DNA of 64,000 nt from Streptomyces sp. NBRC 110035. GTDB lineage: Bacteria; Actinomycetota; Actinomycetes; Streptomycetales; Streptomycetaceae. Location of the stretch: NCBI RefSeq assembly GCF_000829695.1, contig NZ_BBNN01000027.1:141255-205254 (forward strand). Reading direction: 5' to 3'. A program made the position numbers and the translations under genes. Positions 24,933 to 33,382 of this stretch are shown here, in pieces (the stretch's first letter is position 1; each line of letters starts with the position of its first letter). Below the pieces are notes generated by a model that was given only the letters and a program-made list of their open reading frames with translations, was not told the origin of the DNA and ran no database searches.

Positions 24933-25739
24933 TCAGCGGCGCCGTCGCCCCAGCAGTACGGCCACGCCCCCGGCGGCCAGCAGCAGCGCGGTGGCCGCCA
25001 GGGCCGTGTCCAGCCCTCCGAGCCCGGTGCCGGAGAGTTCGTGGGCGGACGGGGGGTCACCGTCACGGGGGGCGGGAGAGGCGGGGTCCGTGCCGTCGGG
25101 GCCGGGGCCGGCGCCGGTGCCCGGGGCGTCGGCTTCCGGGGCGGACTCCGTTCCGGCGCCCGCCCCGGCGCCCGTCCCGATGCGGAAGCGGTACTCGTCC
25201 GACTGTCCGACCCAGTCGCCGTCGTCCTCGCGCCGCTGGACGACGGCGGCCGTGGCGACGACCTCCCCCGCCACGGTGTCGGACGTGAGGGCGAGCCGCA
25301 GTTTCACGGTGAGTGTCCGGCCGGCCCCGACGGTGAACCCCTCGAAGCCGGCGTCGTCGTCGGCGAGGGCACCGACGAGTTCGTCCTCGTCGGTGGTCTC
25401 GAAACGGACGGTGTGCGGCAGCTCCCGGTCCTGCGTGTAGAACTCCAGCAGCGGCTGCGAGGCCCGCAGCACCCGGTCGTCGTCGACGAGCACGACGACC
25501 GGGTGGATGCCGGCGCAGGAACGGCCGGTGGTGTTGGTGAGCTCGAGGTACCAGGTGCCGAAGCCGCCACCGGCCCGGTAGGAGTCGGGGCCGCCGTGGA
25601 TGCGGGTGGTCAGCGGGAAGTCGGACTCGCCCGCGGTGGCGCAGGCGGGTGGCGGTGCTTCCGCGTGGGCCGGGGCCGCGCCGGGAAGGACCACGGCCAC
25701 CACCGTCAGGAACAGGGACGCGGGCGTGCAGAGTCGCAT
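24933..25739 (-). CDS. Secreted beta-sandwich protein with C-terminal LSGTG-type anchor
   Basis: A 268-residue exported protein. It has a signal peptide ending PAHAEA (about residue 27), then one extracellular domain of about 160 residues with FGTWYLELTNTTGRSCAGIHPVVVLVDDD and GRTLTVKLRLALTSDTVAGEVV. The Gly/Ala/Pro linker (GTGAGAGAG) leads to HELSGTG, a hydrophobic helix and a four-Arg tail. The LSGTG-helix-Arg layout resembles a sortase sorting signal but departs from LPxTG and LAxTG. The ATG at 25739 has a weak RBS. It converges with the HAD phosphatase gene. No enzymatic motif is visible; a surface role is inferred. Confidence 0.78.
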   Translation of the reverse strand: MRLCTPASLFLTVVAVVLPGAAPAHAEAPPPACATAGESDFPLTTRIHGGPDSYRAGGGFGTWYLELTNTTGRSCAGIHPVVVLVDDDRVLRASQPLLEFYTQDRELPHTVRFETTDEDELVGALADDDAGFEGFTVGAGRTLTVKLRLALTSDTVAGEVVATAAVVQRREDDGDWVGQSDEYRFRIGTGAGAGAGTESAPEADAPGTGAGPGPDGTDPASPAPRDGDPPSAHELSGTGLGGLDTALAATALLLAAGGVAVLLGRRRR

Positions 25740-25861
25740 GCCCTGTGGCCTTGCCGTTCGCCCGGCGGACACCACGGCAACGCCTCCGAACACCCCCGCA
25801 CGGCGGCACGGTTCCCCCCGCTCGGCGGAGCCCGCCGGCCGTCCCTGCCCGCCGGCCGTCC

Positions 25862-27073
25862 CTACCCGTCGCCCCGTCCGAACACCGGGGCCAGGACGCA
25901 CTGGGCGGCCCCCTCGGCGACCCGCTGCCCGCTCCCCCGGCGCCCTGTCCGGTTGTCGCCGGGCCCGGCGCCGTGCCCGCCCTCGTGCCCGGCGCCCGAG
26001 GCGGTCCGTACCGGGACGGGGGTCTCCCCGGTGCGCCGGGCGCGGGCCTCCAGGACCTCGCGTACGCCCCGTACGAAGGTCTCCGGGGCCGTCTCGACGA
26101 TCCGGCCGCCGAGCAGGACGCGGTCGATGTCCAGCAGGCCGACCAGGTTCGCCGCGCCGGCGCCCAGGACCCGCGCGGCCTCGTCCGTGTCGCCCCTGGC
26201 CACCGCGCCCAGGCACAGGGCCTCGATGCAGCCCCGGTCACCGCAGCCGCAGGGCGGCCCGTCGAGCTGGAGGACCTGGTGACCGAACTCCCCCGCCCCG
26301 GTCCGCGGTCCCCGGTGCACGCTGCCGCCGATCACCAGCCCCGCCCCGAGCCCCGTACCGAGGTGCAGGTAGGCGAAGGAGCCGCCCTCGCCGCCGACGG
26401 CCAGGCCGAGCGCCGCCGCGTTGGTGTCCTTGTCGACGACGACCGGCACGCCCAGCCGCTTCGACAGCGCGTCCCGCAGCGGATACCCGTCCCACTCGGG
26501 GAAGCCGGTCACCCGGTGCAGCACGCCCCGGGTGTGGTCCAGCGGTCCGGGCAGTGCGATCCCGGCACCGAGGAGGGAGAGGCCACGGCGTCCGCGCACG
26601 GCCCGACCGTCCCGCAGTTCCTCGACGGCTCCGGCCACCCGGGTCAGTACCGCCTCCGCACCCGCGCCCAGGTCCAGGGGGGTGTTCCGCTCCCCCACGA
26701 CCGTCCCGTCGAGGTCGACGAGGACGGCCCGCAGTTCGTCCCGGTCCAGGTGCACGCCCACCGCGTGTCCGGCCTCCGGCACCAGGCGCAGCACCGTCCG
26801 GGGCTTGCCCCCGGTGGACGCCCGGCGTCCCGCGTCCGCTGCGAGGCCGTCCGCCCGCAGCCGGGCCGTGATCTTGCTGACCGCCTGCGGGGTGAGTCCG
26901 GTCCGCTCGGCGATTTCGAGGCGGCTGATGCCCTCCGCTCCCGCGGTCCGCAGCAGGTCGAGCACGAGCGCGGTGTTGTGGCTGCGCAGGCCGAGCAGGT
27001 TGACCCCGCCGCCCGTCATGCCCGCGCCGCCCGCCCCGCCCCTGCCGTCCGGTCCGCCGTTCGTCCTGTTCAC
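25862..27073 (-). CDS. ROK-family transcriptional regulator
   Basis: A 403-residue ROK repressor. The N-terminal winged helix (about residues 22-95) includes LRSHNTALVLDLLRTAG and GISRLEIAERTGLTPQAVSKITARL. The ROK sugar-binding domain follows, with an ATP/sugar region VVDKDTNAAALGLA, SFAYLHLGTGLGAGLVIGG, GAGEFGHQ and the zinc motif CGCGDRGCIEALC. A His/Gly/Arg-rich C-terminal extension of about 45 residues is unusual. The GTG at 27073 was chosen; an ATG at 27019 is also possible. It is divergent from a sugar-type oxidoreductase operon across a perfect palindrome, so it probably represses that operon and itself in response to a sugar. Confidence 0.9.
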   Translation of the reverse strand: MNRTNGGPDGRGGAGGAGMTGGGVNLLGLRSHNTALVLDLLRTAGAEGISRLEIAERTGLTPQAVSKITARLRADGLAADAGRRASTGGKPRTVLRLVPEAGHAVGVHLDRDELRAVLVDLDGTVVGERNTPLDLGAGAEAVLTRVAGAVEELRDGRAVRGRRGLSLLGAGIALPGPLDHTRGVLHRVTGFPEWDGYPLRDALSKRLGVPVVVDKDTNAAALGLAVGGEGGSFAYLHLGTGLGAGLVIGGSVHRGPRTGAGEFGHQVLQLDGPPCGCGDRGCIEALCLGAVARGDTDEAARVLGAGAANLVGLLDIDRVLLGGRIVETAPETFVRGVREVLEARARRTGETPVPVRTASGAGHEGGHGAGPGDNRTGRRGSGQRVAEGAAQCVLAPVFGRGDG

Positions 27074-27096
27074 CCGCCCATTCTCTCCCGCGCTTG

Positions 27097-27123
27097 CACT
27101 TTCGCAACAGCGTTGCGAAAGTG
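27097..27123. promoter_or_regulatory. Perfect 27-bp inverted repeat, probable ROK operator
   Basis: Twelve-base arms CACTTTCGCAAC and GTTGCGAAAGTG are separated by AGC. It lies in the 55-bp divergent gap between the ROK regulator and the oxidoreductase start (6 bases from the ATG at 27129). Length, symmetry and location strongly suggest the binding site for the adjacent regulator. Confidence 0.8.
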
Positions 27124-27128
27124 GGGCC

Positions 27129-28214
27129 ATGACTGGTACTCCCCTTCGCGTCGGCCTCGTCGGCTACGGCCTCGCGGGCTCCGTGTTCCACGCCCCGCTG
27201 ATCGCCGCGACCGAGGGCCTCGCCCTCGACACGGTGGTCACCTCGAACCCCGAGCGGCAGCGGCAGGCCCGCGCCGCGTTCCCGGACGTCCGTGTCGCGG
27301 CCACCCCGGACGAACTCTTCGGGCGCGCCGACGAGCTGGACCTGATCGTCATCGCGTCGCCGAACAGGACGCACGTGCCGCTCGCCACCGCCGCCCTGGA
27401 GGCCGGCCTGCCGGTCGTCGTCGACAAGCCCGTCGCCGGTACGGCCGCCGAGGCCCGCGGGCTGGCGGCGCTCGCCGAGGAGCACGGCCTGCTCCTCTCC
27501 GTCTTCCAGAACCGGCGCTGGGACAACGACTTCCTCACCCTGCGCAAGCTGCTGTCCGAGGGCGCGCTGGGTGACGTGTACCGGTTCGAGTCCCGCTTCG
27601 AGCGCTGGCGGCCGAAGCCCAAGGGCGGCTGGCGGGAGTCCGGCGACCCCACAGACATCGGAGGTCTGCTCTACGACCTCGGCAGCCACGTCGTCGACCA
27701 GGCGCTGGTCCTCTTCGGACCGGTGACCTCCGTGTACGCCGAGACGGACGTCCGCCGCGACGGCGCGCAGGCGGACGACGACACGTTCCTCGCGCTCACG
27801 CACGCGAACGGCGTCCGCTCGCACCTCTACGTCTCCGCGACCACGGCCCAGCTCGGCCCGCGTTTCCGCGTCCTGGGCTCCGGGGCGGGGTACGTCAAGC
27901 ACGGTCTCGACCCCCAGGAGGCCGCCCTCCGCGACGGCCTGCGCCCCGGGGCCGGTGCCGACGCGGGTGCCGGGTGGGGCATCGAGCCCGAGGAGCTGTG
28001 GGGCCGCGTCGGTTCCGGGGAGTCCCCGGTGACCGGTGGCGGCCGCGTGGAGCCGACCCTGCCCGGCGACTACCCCGCGTACTACGCTGCCGTGGCGAAG
28101 GCACTCCTGGAGGGCGGCCCCAACCCGGTGACCGCTCAGGAGGCCGCCGCCGCGCTGGACGTCCTGGAGGCGGCCCGCCGTTCGGCCGACGAGAAGGTGA
28201 CGGTGACCCTGTGA
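27129..28214 (+). CDS. Gfo/Idh/MocA-family NAD(P)-dependent oxidoreductase
   Basis: A 361-residue oxidoreductase. The Rossmann fold begins with RVGLVGYGLAGSVFHAPLIAAT, continues with LDLIVIASPNRTHVPLATAAL and the catalytic-Lys motif VVVDKPVAGTAAEA, and the C-terminal alpha/beta domain has GGLLYDLGSHVVDQAL with the active-site Asp and His. Such enzymes act on sugars, inositols or amino sugars. The ATG at 27129 lies right behind the ROK operator. Its stop overlaps the next gene as GTGA, so the two are co-translated. Regulation by the ROK protein is inferred from layout. Confidence 0.9.
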   Translation: MTGTPLRVGLVGYGLAGSVFHAPLIAATEGLALDTVVTSNPERQRQARAAFPDVRVAATPDELFGRADELDLIVIASPNRTHVPLATAALEAGLPVVVDKPVAGTAAEARGLAALAEEHGLLLSVFQNRRWDNDFLTLRKLLSEGALGDVYRFESRFERWRPKPKGGWRESGDPTDIGGLLYDLGSHVVDQALVLFGPVTSVYAETDVRRDGAQADDDTFLALTHANGVRSHLYVSATTAQLGPRFRVLGSGAGYVKHGLDPQEAALRDGLRPGAGADAGAGWGIEPEELWGRVGSGESPVTGGGRVEPTLPGDYPAYYAAVAKALLEGGPNPVTAQEAAAALDVLEAARRSADEKVTVTL

Positions 28215-28720
28215 CGCAGCCCGGACCGCCCCCCGCCCCCTCCTCCCCCTCCTCCCTCACCGTCGAAGAGCTGGAGGAGCAGGAACGCCGTCTGGTCCTC
28301 CGCCGGTTCGGCCACGAGGACGCCTGGGCGCTGGGCTCGCTCCTCGTCGGTCTGGCCCGGGAGCGGCAGGCCCCCGTCGCCATCGACATCCACCGCGCCG
28401 GCCAGCAGCTCTTCCACGCGGCACTGCCCGGTTCGACTCCCGACAACGACGCCTGGATCGCCCGCAAGCGGCGGGTCGTCGAGCGGTACGGCTGCGCGTC
28501 GTACCTGGTGGGCGCCCGGTACCGGGCCAAGGGGACGACGTTCGAGGAGTCGTCGCGCCTCGACCCGGACACGTACGCGGCACACGGCGGTTCGTTCCCG
28601 ATCATCCTCGAGGGCACGGGGGTGATCGGCGCGGTGACGGTCTCCGGCCTCCCCCAGCTCCAGGACCACCTCATGGTGGTGGAGGCCCTGACCCGCTTCC
28701 TGGACGCCGGCGCCACCTGA
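28211..28720 (+). CDS. UPF0303 / heme-degrading-domain (HbpS-GlcG-like) protein
   Basis: A 169-residue cytoplasmic protein of the GlcG/HbpS-like fold (UPF0303 group). Supporting blocks are FGHEDAWALGSLLVGLARERQAPVAIDI, RAGQQLFHAALPGSTPDNDAWIARKRRVVERYG, and GGSFPIILEGTGVIGAVTVSGLPQLQDHLMVVEAL, which is the family hallmark. Despite the heme-related name, the role of this branch is not settled. The GTG start at 28211 overlaps the preceding TGA, which suggests functional coupling with the Gfo/Idh/MocA enzyme, and the terminator after it closes the operon. Confidence 0.82.
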   Translation: MTQPGPPPAPSSPSSLTVEELEEQERRLVLRRFGHEDAWALGSLLVGLARERQAPVAIDIHRAGQQLFHAALPGSTPDNDAWIARKRRVVERYGCASYLVGARYRAKGTTFEESSRLDPDTYAAHGGSFPIILEGTGVIGAVTVSGLPQLQDHLMVVEALTRFLDAGAT

Positions 28721-28733
28721 CCCGTCCGACCGG

Positions 28734-28780
28734 CCGCGCGCTCCCCGCCCGCCCAGGGAGGGACGGAGGGGAGCGCGCGG
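28734..28780. terminator. Terminator after the Gfo/Idh/MocA operon
   Basis: A 13-bp perfect stem (CCGCGCGCTCCCC with GGGGAGCGCGCGG) and a 21-base loop. It lies between convergent genes, 13 bases past one stop and 25 bases before the other. Confidence 0.8.
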
Positions 28781-28804
28781 CTGTGGGGCTGTACGACTGC
28801 GCGG

Positions 28805-29662
28805 CTACGCGGCGCCGAACACCTGACGCTGCCTGCCCAGTCCGTCGATCTCCAGCTCCACCACGTCCCCGGCCCGCAGGAACGGCTTCGGCTCCGGCTC
28901 CCCCAGCGCCACCCCCGCCGGCGTGCCGGTGTTGATGACGTCTCCCGGGTACAGCGTCATGAACCGGCTGACGTACCGGACGACCTCGCCCACCGGGAAG
29001 ATCTGCTCGGCGGTCGTCCCGTCCTGCTTCAGCTCGCCGTTGACCCACAGCCGCAGCGCGAGGTCCTGCGGATCGGCGACGTCGTCGGCGGTGACGAGCC
29101 ACGGCCCGAGCGGGTTGAACGTCTCGCAGTTCTTCCCCTTGTCCCAGGTTCCGCCCCGCTCGATCTGGAACTCCCGCTCGGAGACGTCGTGCGCGACGGC
29201 GTACCCGGCGACATGCGCGAGTCCTTCCTGCGCCGACTCGAGGTACCGCGCCGTACGCCCGATCACGACCGCCAGCTCGACCTCCCAGTCGGTCTTCGTG
29301 GACCCGCGCGGCACGAGCACGGTGTCGTGCGGCCCGACGACGGTGTCCGCCGCCTTGAAGAAGATCACCGGCTCGGCGGGCGGCTCGGCCCCCGTCTCGC
29401 GGGCGTGGTCGTGGTAGTTCAGCCCGATGCAGACGATCTTGCCGATCCGTGCCAGCGGCGGTCCGGTGCGCAGCCCCGCCGCGTCGAGCGCGGGCAGCCC
29501 ACCGGCGTCGGCGGCGGCCCGGACGCGGCCGAGCGCCGCCTCGTCGGCGAGCAGCGCCCCGTCGATGTCGGCGACGAGACCCGACAGGTCCCGCAGGGTC
29601 CCGCCGGCGTCGAGCAGCGCGGGCCGCTCCTGTCCCGCCGGACCGACTCGCAGCAGCTTCAT
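28805..29662 (-). CDS. Fumarylacetoacetate hydrolase family protein
   Basis: A 285-residue enzyme of the FAH superfamily. A small N-terminal domain (to about residue 70) precedes the catalytic domain with KIVCIGLNYHDHARETGA, EPVIFFKAADTVVGP, TDWEVELAVVIGRTARY (acidic metal ligands) and GYAVAHDVSEREFQ. C-terminally there is MTLYPGDVINTGTPAGVALG and a final GDVVELEIDGLGRQRQ. Members cleave or hydrate beta-diketo or oxaloacetate-like compounds in aromatic and sugar-acid breakdown; the substrate is unknown. The ATG at 29662 follows GGGAGAG. It faces the Gfo/Idh/MocA operon. Confidence 0.9.
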   Translation of the reverse strand: MKLLRVGPAGQERPALLDAGGTLRDLSGLVADIDGALLADEAALGRVRAAADAGGLPALDAAGLRTGPPLARIGKIVCIGLNYHDHARETGAEPPAEPVIFFKAADTVVGPHDTVLVPRGSTKTDWEVELAVVIGRTARYLESAQEGLAHVAGYAVAHDVSEREFQIERGGTWDKGKNCETFNPLGPWLVTADDVADPQDLALRLWVNGELKQDGTTAEQIFPVGEVVRYVSRFMTLYPGDVINTGTPAGVALGEPEPKPFLRAGDVVELEIDGLGRQRQVFGAA

Positions 29663-29831
29663 GAGACGTCTCTCCCTCGATAGCGGGTCCGCCCGACGGA
29701 CACGGCCCGGATACGGCGGACGCCGCCAGGCACAGCCATCGGAGGACTGGTCGATCCTCCAAGGACGGCGTCCGGTCCGCAAGCCCCTGTTCACGTACTG
29801 GACCGGGCCGGGTGCGGTGGCCGGGGCGGCG

Positions 29832-30545
29832 TCACCGGTAGAGCACCGCCCGCTCCACCACGCCCCACGCCATGCTGGTGACCACGTACAGCGCGGCGGC
29901 CAGCGGCACGACGGCCACGGTGACGAGCGTGAAGAACGACAGGAACGGCATCACCTTGACCACCGCGCCCGTCCCCGGCACGGCGACGGGTCCCGCGCCG
30001 GTCGGGGCCGGGTTCGCCGCCATGGACTGCTTGGTGAGCCGACAGCTGAAGGCGGCGACCGCCACCACGACCGCGAACAGCCCGGCGTACACGAGCCCCG
30101 CCCCGCCGAGCGGGCCCCCGTCCTCCAACGCGTCGGCCCAGCGGCCGCCCAGCGGCGCGGTGAACAGCTCGTGGCCGAGCAGTTCGTTGGGCCGTCCACC
30201 GATCGTGGTGTTCGAGAACAGGTAGAACAGCAGGAAGAAGGCGGGCAGTTGGAAGAGGCTGGGCAGGATGCCGGCCAACGGCGACACCCTCTCCCGGGTG
30301 TGCAGCTCGAGGAGGGCCCGCTGGAGTTTCTCGGGGCTGCGGCCGTACCGGCGCCGCAACTCGGCGATCTTCGGCTGGAGCCGGGTCCTCGCCTTCTGCC
30401 CGCGTGCGGCGGCCCGGGACAGGGGGTGGACGAGGAGCCGTACGAGCGCGGTGAACAGGACGATCGCGGCGGCGGCCGCGGAGAGGCCGAACAACGGCTG
30501 GAGCAGGTCGGCCAGGTGCCCGACCAGGTGGGCGAAAACGGACAT
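29832..30545 (-). CDS. YidC/Oxa1-family membrane protein insertase (short paralogue)
   Basis: A 237-residue YidC/Oxa1-like protein lacking the Gram-negative periplasmic domain. Membrane segments lie around residues 5-40, 80-110, 135-160 and 185-225. The conserved cytoplasmic loop reads RTRLQPKIAELRRRYGRSPEKLQRALLELHTRERVSPLAGILPSLFQLPAFF, typical of the hydrophilic-groove insertases. It is shorter than the main chromosomal YidC and probably a paralogue. The ATG at 30545 has GGAGG 10 bases upstream. The DUF6412-like gene upstream in the same direction is its usual streptomycete neighbour, 169 bases away. Confidence 0.88.
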   Translation of the reverse strand: MSVFAHLVGHLADLLQPLFGLSAAAAAIVLFTALVRLLVHPLSRAAARGQKARTRLQPKIAELRRRYGRSPEKLQRALLELHTRERVSPLAGILPSLFQLPAFFLLFYLFSNTTIGGRPNELLGHELFTAPLGGRWADALEDGGPLGGAGLVYAGLFAVVVAVAAFSCRLTKQSMAANPAPTGAGPVAVPGTGAVVKVMPFLSFFTLVTVAVVPLAAALYVVTSMAWGVVERAVLYR

Positions 30546-30714
30546 GGGTGGTGAGCCCTCCGGGGGTCTCGTCGTGCCGGAACGGAAGAACGCGATGACG
30601 GCATGGCGACCCGCACGCGGGCACGCACGGTGAAGGGACGGAAAGCCCTGGAAGGGCGGAAAGCCCTCACGGACGGCCGATGGGCCGCCCCGCAACCGGG
30701 TGTGTGTCGTGCCC

Positions 30715-31065
30715 TTAAGCGGCGGTCGCCAAGAGGGCGTGCCCGGGAGCTCTGGGCCGGGTGCGGCCCCTGGCGTCGGGGTCGCGCTGGGGCAGGAAGG
30801 CGGTACGCCGGTCACGGTCGCGTATCGCCGTGCGCACCCGGGTGGGCGGCACGACGGGAGCGCAGCGCGCGAGGACGACGGCGCACACGGTGAGCGTGGC
30901 GGCGGCAGCCGTGGTGGCGGCGAGCGCGACGGTGCCGGAGAGCCCGGAGAGACCGCCGGCGACCGGCAGCACGAGCAGGAGGACCTGGAGCAGCGGGAGC
31001 AGCACGGCGACCGCGGCGAAGGCACCGCGCAGGCCGCCACGGCCACGCGTCGCGGTACGGATCAC
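30715..31065 (-). CDS. DUF6412-like small membrane protein
   Basis: A 116-residue protein with two adjacent hydrophobic stretches (about residues 15-70; VAVLLPLLQVLLLVLPVAGG and TAAAATLTVCAVVLARC) and a basic, Arg/Pro-rich C-terminus. It is conserved in Streptomyces next to the YidC paralogue, though I recall the family only by neighbourhood. The GTG at 31065 follows a strong GGGGAGGGG RBS. No catalytic motif is visible; it may assist or regulate the insertase. Confidence 0.68.
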   Translation of the reverse strand: MIRTATRGRGGLRGAFAAVAVLLPLLQVLLLVLPVAGGLSGLSGTVALAATTAAAATLTVCAVVLARCAPVVPPTRVRTAIRDRDRRTAFLPQRDPDARGRTRPRAPGHALLATAA

Positions 31066-31357
31066 TGACGTCCCCTCCCCCTGTCGCCCCGCACCCGGCC
31101 GGACCGAGCGCGGTCCTGCCGCCTCCCCCGCTCCAACGTCCGGTACCGGCACAACAGTTCCGCAGGCTTCGCCCACTTCCGTACGCCCCGGCACGCCTCC
31201 GCACGCCTCCGTCGGACGCCCGCCTGAACGGCACCTCGGTGGGCAGCTGCGGCGCATCGCCCCGGCGCGACCGCCCGGCCCCGGGCCCGCCCCCGGGGAG
31301 GCCTCCGGCCCGCGGCCGTCTCCTCCCATGTCACCGGTCGGCAGTACGGTGTCCTCC

Positions 31358-32377
31358 ATGCGCCCCGACACGCCCGCCGAAAACGTCGACCACACCGCAG
31401 AAGCGGCACGCCTGGAGCGGACCGCCGGCCTGTATCCCCAGGACGCCGAAGCCCTGCTGCTACGGGCCGCCGCCCATCTCGAACTCTCCGGCGACCGCCC
31501 CGCCGCGGCCACCCTCTACGACCGGCTGCTGGCCACCGACGCGGAGCTGGAGAACCCGTACCTGGTCCGCGCCCTGAAGGCCTCGAACCTCTGGGAGTAC
31601 GGCCACGAGGCGGAGGCCCGCGCCGTCATCGACGGCATCCGCACCGCGGCCCCGCGCGACCCGGCCCCCTGGGTGATCGTCGCGGAGTCCCTGGAGGCCC
31701 ATGACGAGCTGGAGCAGGCGCACGAGACGTTCACGGAGGCGGTACGCCTGCTCCTCACCGACGTGCCGGAGCCCCCGGCCGCCGCCCACCCGCTCCTCTT
31801 CGGCCGCCACCGCGTGCGCAGGATGCTGGGCGCGGCGCACGACGAGTGGGACGCCCTGGCGGACTCCGTGCACACCCTGCCGATCACCCTGGACGAGCTC
31901 CACGACCCGAAGCGCGTGTGGTCGCTGGGCTCGGAGAACCCGGCGGAGCTGGAGGCGGAGATCAGCCGCCTGCGGGCGGAACTGGGCGCGTACCGGACGG
32001 CGCTGTCCCGCCCCTTCCCGGTGGCGGTCCTCCACTGGCCGACGGACGAACTGGCCGAGCTCCTGGGGGCGTACCCCGCCCTGGCCGGCGAGTACCCGTC
32101 GCACGAGGAGCACCTGGCCACGATAGAGACGGCCCTGCGCGAACTGGCCGCCTCGGGCACCCCCAACCTGGGCATCGTCACGGGCACCGTCCCCTCGTAC
32201 GAGGCCTTCGCCGCCTCCGAGGGCACCGCCCCCGACGACACCGACCTCCTCCCGCAGTACGCCACCACCCTGGCGGCCCGGGGCCGCGCCCTGCCGTGGC
32301 CCCCGCCGCGGTCGGCCGCCTGCTGGTGCGGCTCGGGGCGGACGTACGGGCAGTGCCACGGCACGACGGAGGCGTGA
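31358..32377 (+). CDS. TPR-like protein with C-terminal SEC-C zinc motif
   Basis: A 339-residue soluble protein. The N-terminal part has helix-turn-helix repeats like TPRs (YPQDAEALLLRAAAHLELSGD, AATLYDRLLATDAELENPYLVRAL). The middle holds a coiled segment ELEAEISRLRAELGAYRTAL, and the end carries a SEC-C motif (ACWCGSGRTYGQCHG), a Cys-Cys-Cys-His zinc site known from SecA tails. Function is unknown, perhaps ribosome or translocase association. I chose the ATG at 31358. It has no RBS, but GTACGGT about 12 bases upstream resembles a -10 element, so a leaderless transcript is possible; an ATG at 31328 is the alternative. Confidence 0.8.
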   Translation: MRPDTPAENVDHTAEAARLERTAGLYPQDAEALLLRAAAHLELSGDRPAAATLYDRLLATDAELENPYLVRALKASNLWEYGHEAEARAVIDGIRTAAPRDPAPWVIVAESLEAHDELEQAHETFTEAVRLLLTDVPEPPAAAHPLLFGRHRVRRMLGAAHDEWDALADSVHTLPITLDELHDPKRVWSLGSENPAELEAEISRLRAELGAYRTALSRPFPVAVLHWPTDELAELLGAYPALAGEYPSHEEHLATIETALRELAASGTPNLGIVTGTVPSYEAFAASEGTAPDDTDLLPQYATTLAARGRALPWPPPRSAACWCGSGRTYGQCHGTTEA

Positions 32378-32430
32378 GGGGGCACGACGACGGGGGGCAC
32401 AGCGACAGAGGCACGGCGACAGGAGGAGCA

Positions 32431-32475
32431 CGGCGCCAGGGGGGTACGGCGCCAGGGGGGTACGGCGCCAGGGGG
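32431..32475. repeat. 16-bp tandem repeat, almost three copies
   Basis: The unit CGGCGCCAGGGGGGTA occurs twice in full at 32431 and 32447 and a third time, 13 bases, from 32463. It lies between the SEC-C gene and the hydrolase promoter. Each unit contains the palindrome GGCGCC. It is probably a slippage product; no function is visible. Confidence 0.8.
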
Positions 32476-32481
32476 ATCCCA

Positions 32482-32520
32482 TTGACAGGACTGGTTAATG
32501 AGATTAGCTTTTAGCTAATC
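32482..32520 (+). promoter_or_regulatory. Sigma-70-type promoter overlapped by a TetR-type operator
   Basis: TTGACA (32482-32487), a 17-base spacer and TAGCTT (32505-32510) form a near-consensus HrdB promoter. The palindrome GATTAGC-N5-GCTAATC (32502-32520) covers the -10 box, ideally placed for repression by the TetR-like product encoded two genes downstream. Confidence 0.82.
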
Positions 32521-32545
32521 GAGTTAGCCGAGCCTGGAGGCCGCC

Positions 32546-33382
32546 ATGACCGAACACCTCGCCGTCGACGGCGGCACGCTCGCTTACGAAGTGGCGGGGT
32601 CCGGTCCGCTGGTCGTCCTCGCGCACGGCATGGGCGACAGCCGCGCCGCGTACCGCGCCGTGATCCCGCAGCTGGTGGCGGCGGGGTACCGGGTCGCCGC
32701 GGTCGATCTGCGCGGCTGCGGCGAGTCGAGCGCCGACTGGCCGGCCTGGAGCCGCACCGCCGTCGCCGGCGACCTGATCGCCGTCATCCGCCACCTGGGC
32801 GGCCCGGCCGTGCTCGTCGGCCACTCGTTCTCCGGCGGCGCCGCCACCATCGCCGCCGCGCGGGAGCCCTCGCTGGTCACCGCGGTGGTCGAGCTGGCGC
32901 CGTTCACCCGGGGGCAGTCGCTCCGCCTCGGTGACCTGCGGGTGCGGCGCTTCCGCCGGGGCATGCTGCGGCTGCTCGGCGCGGGCGTCCTCGGCAGCGT
33001 GCCGCTGTGGCGCTCGTACCTCGACGTGGCCTACCCCGGCGCGAAGCCGGCCGGCTGGGCCGAGCGGCTCGGCCGCATCGACTCCCTGCTGCGCGAGCCG
33101 GGCCGGATGAAGGCCCTGCAGGGCATGGGCCGCAGCGCCCCGACCGACGCCGGCGCGCAGCTCGGCGACGTCCGCTGCCCGGTCCTGGTCGTGATGGGCA
33201 CGCTCGACCCCGACTGGGCCGACCCGCACGCCGAGGGGTCGGCGGTCGTCGACGCCCTGCCCTCCGGCCTCGGCCGCCTCGAGATGATCGAGGGCGCCGG
33301 TCACTACCCGCACGACCAGTTCCCCGACCGGGTGGCGTCGCTCGTGCTCGCCTTCCTCCGCTCGGACGCCGCCCGTGCCTAG
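32546..33382 (+). CDS. Alpha/beta-fold hydrolase
   Basis: A 278-residue hydrolase. The oxyanion region LVVLAHGMGDSRAAYR is followed by the strand VAAVDLRGCGESS, the nucleophile elbow VLVGHSFSGGAATI, the acid in VVMGTLDPDWADP, and the catalytic His in IEGAGHYPHDQFP, giving a complete Ser-Asp-His triad. The cap region has a basic stretch RVRRFRRGM. The substrate is unknown. The ATG at 32546 has GGAG upstream. The TetR gene starts 8 bases before its stop, so the two are translationally coupled, and induction would come when ligand releases the regulator from the promoter. Confidence 0.9.
   Translation: MTEHLAVDGGTLAYEVAGSGPLVVLAHGMGDSRAAYRAVIPQLVAAGYRVAAVDLRGCGESSADWPAWSRTAVAGDLIAVIRHLGGPAVLVGHSFSGGAATIAAAREPSLVTAVVELAPFTRGQSLRLGDLRVRRFRRGMLRLLGAGVLGSVPLWRSYLDVAYPGAKPAGWAERLGRIDSLLREPGRMKALQGMGRSAPTDAGAQLGDVRCPVLVVMGTLDPDWADPHAEGSAVVDALPSGLGRLEMIEGAGHYPHDQFPDRVASLVLAFLRSDAARA

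Noticed and set aside
32431..32475. CRISPR-like array
   Set aside because: The 16-bp units are directly adjacent with no spacers and there are no cas genes; a slippage repeat explains it.
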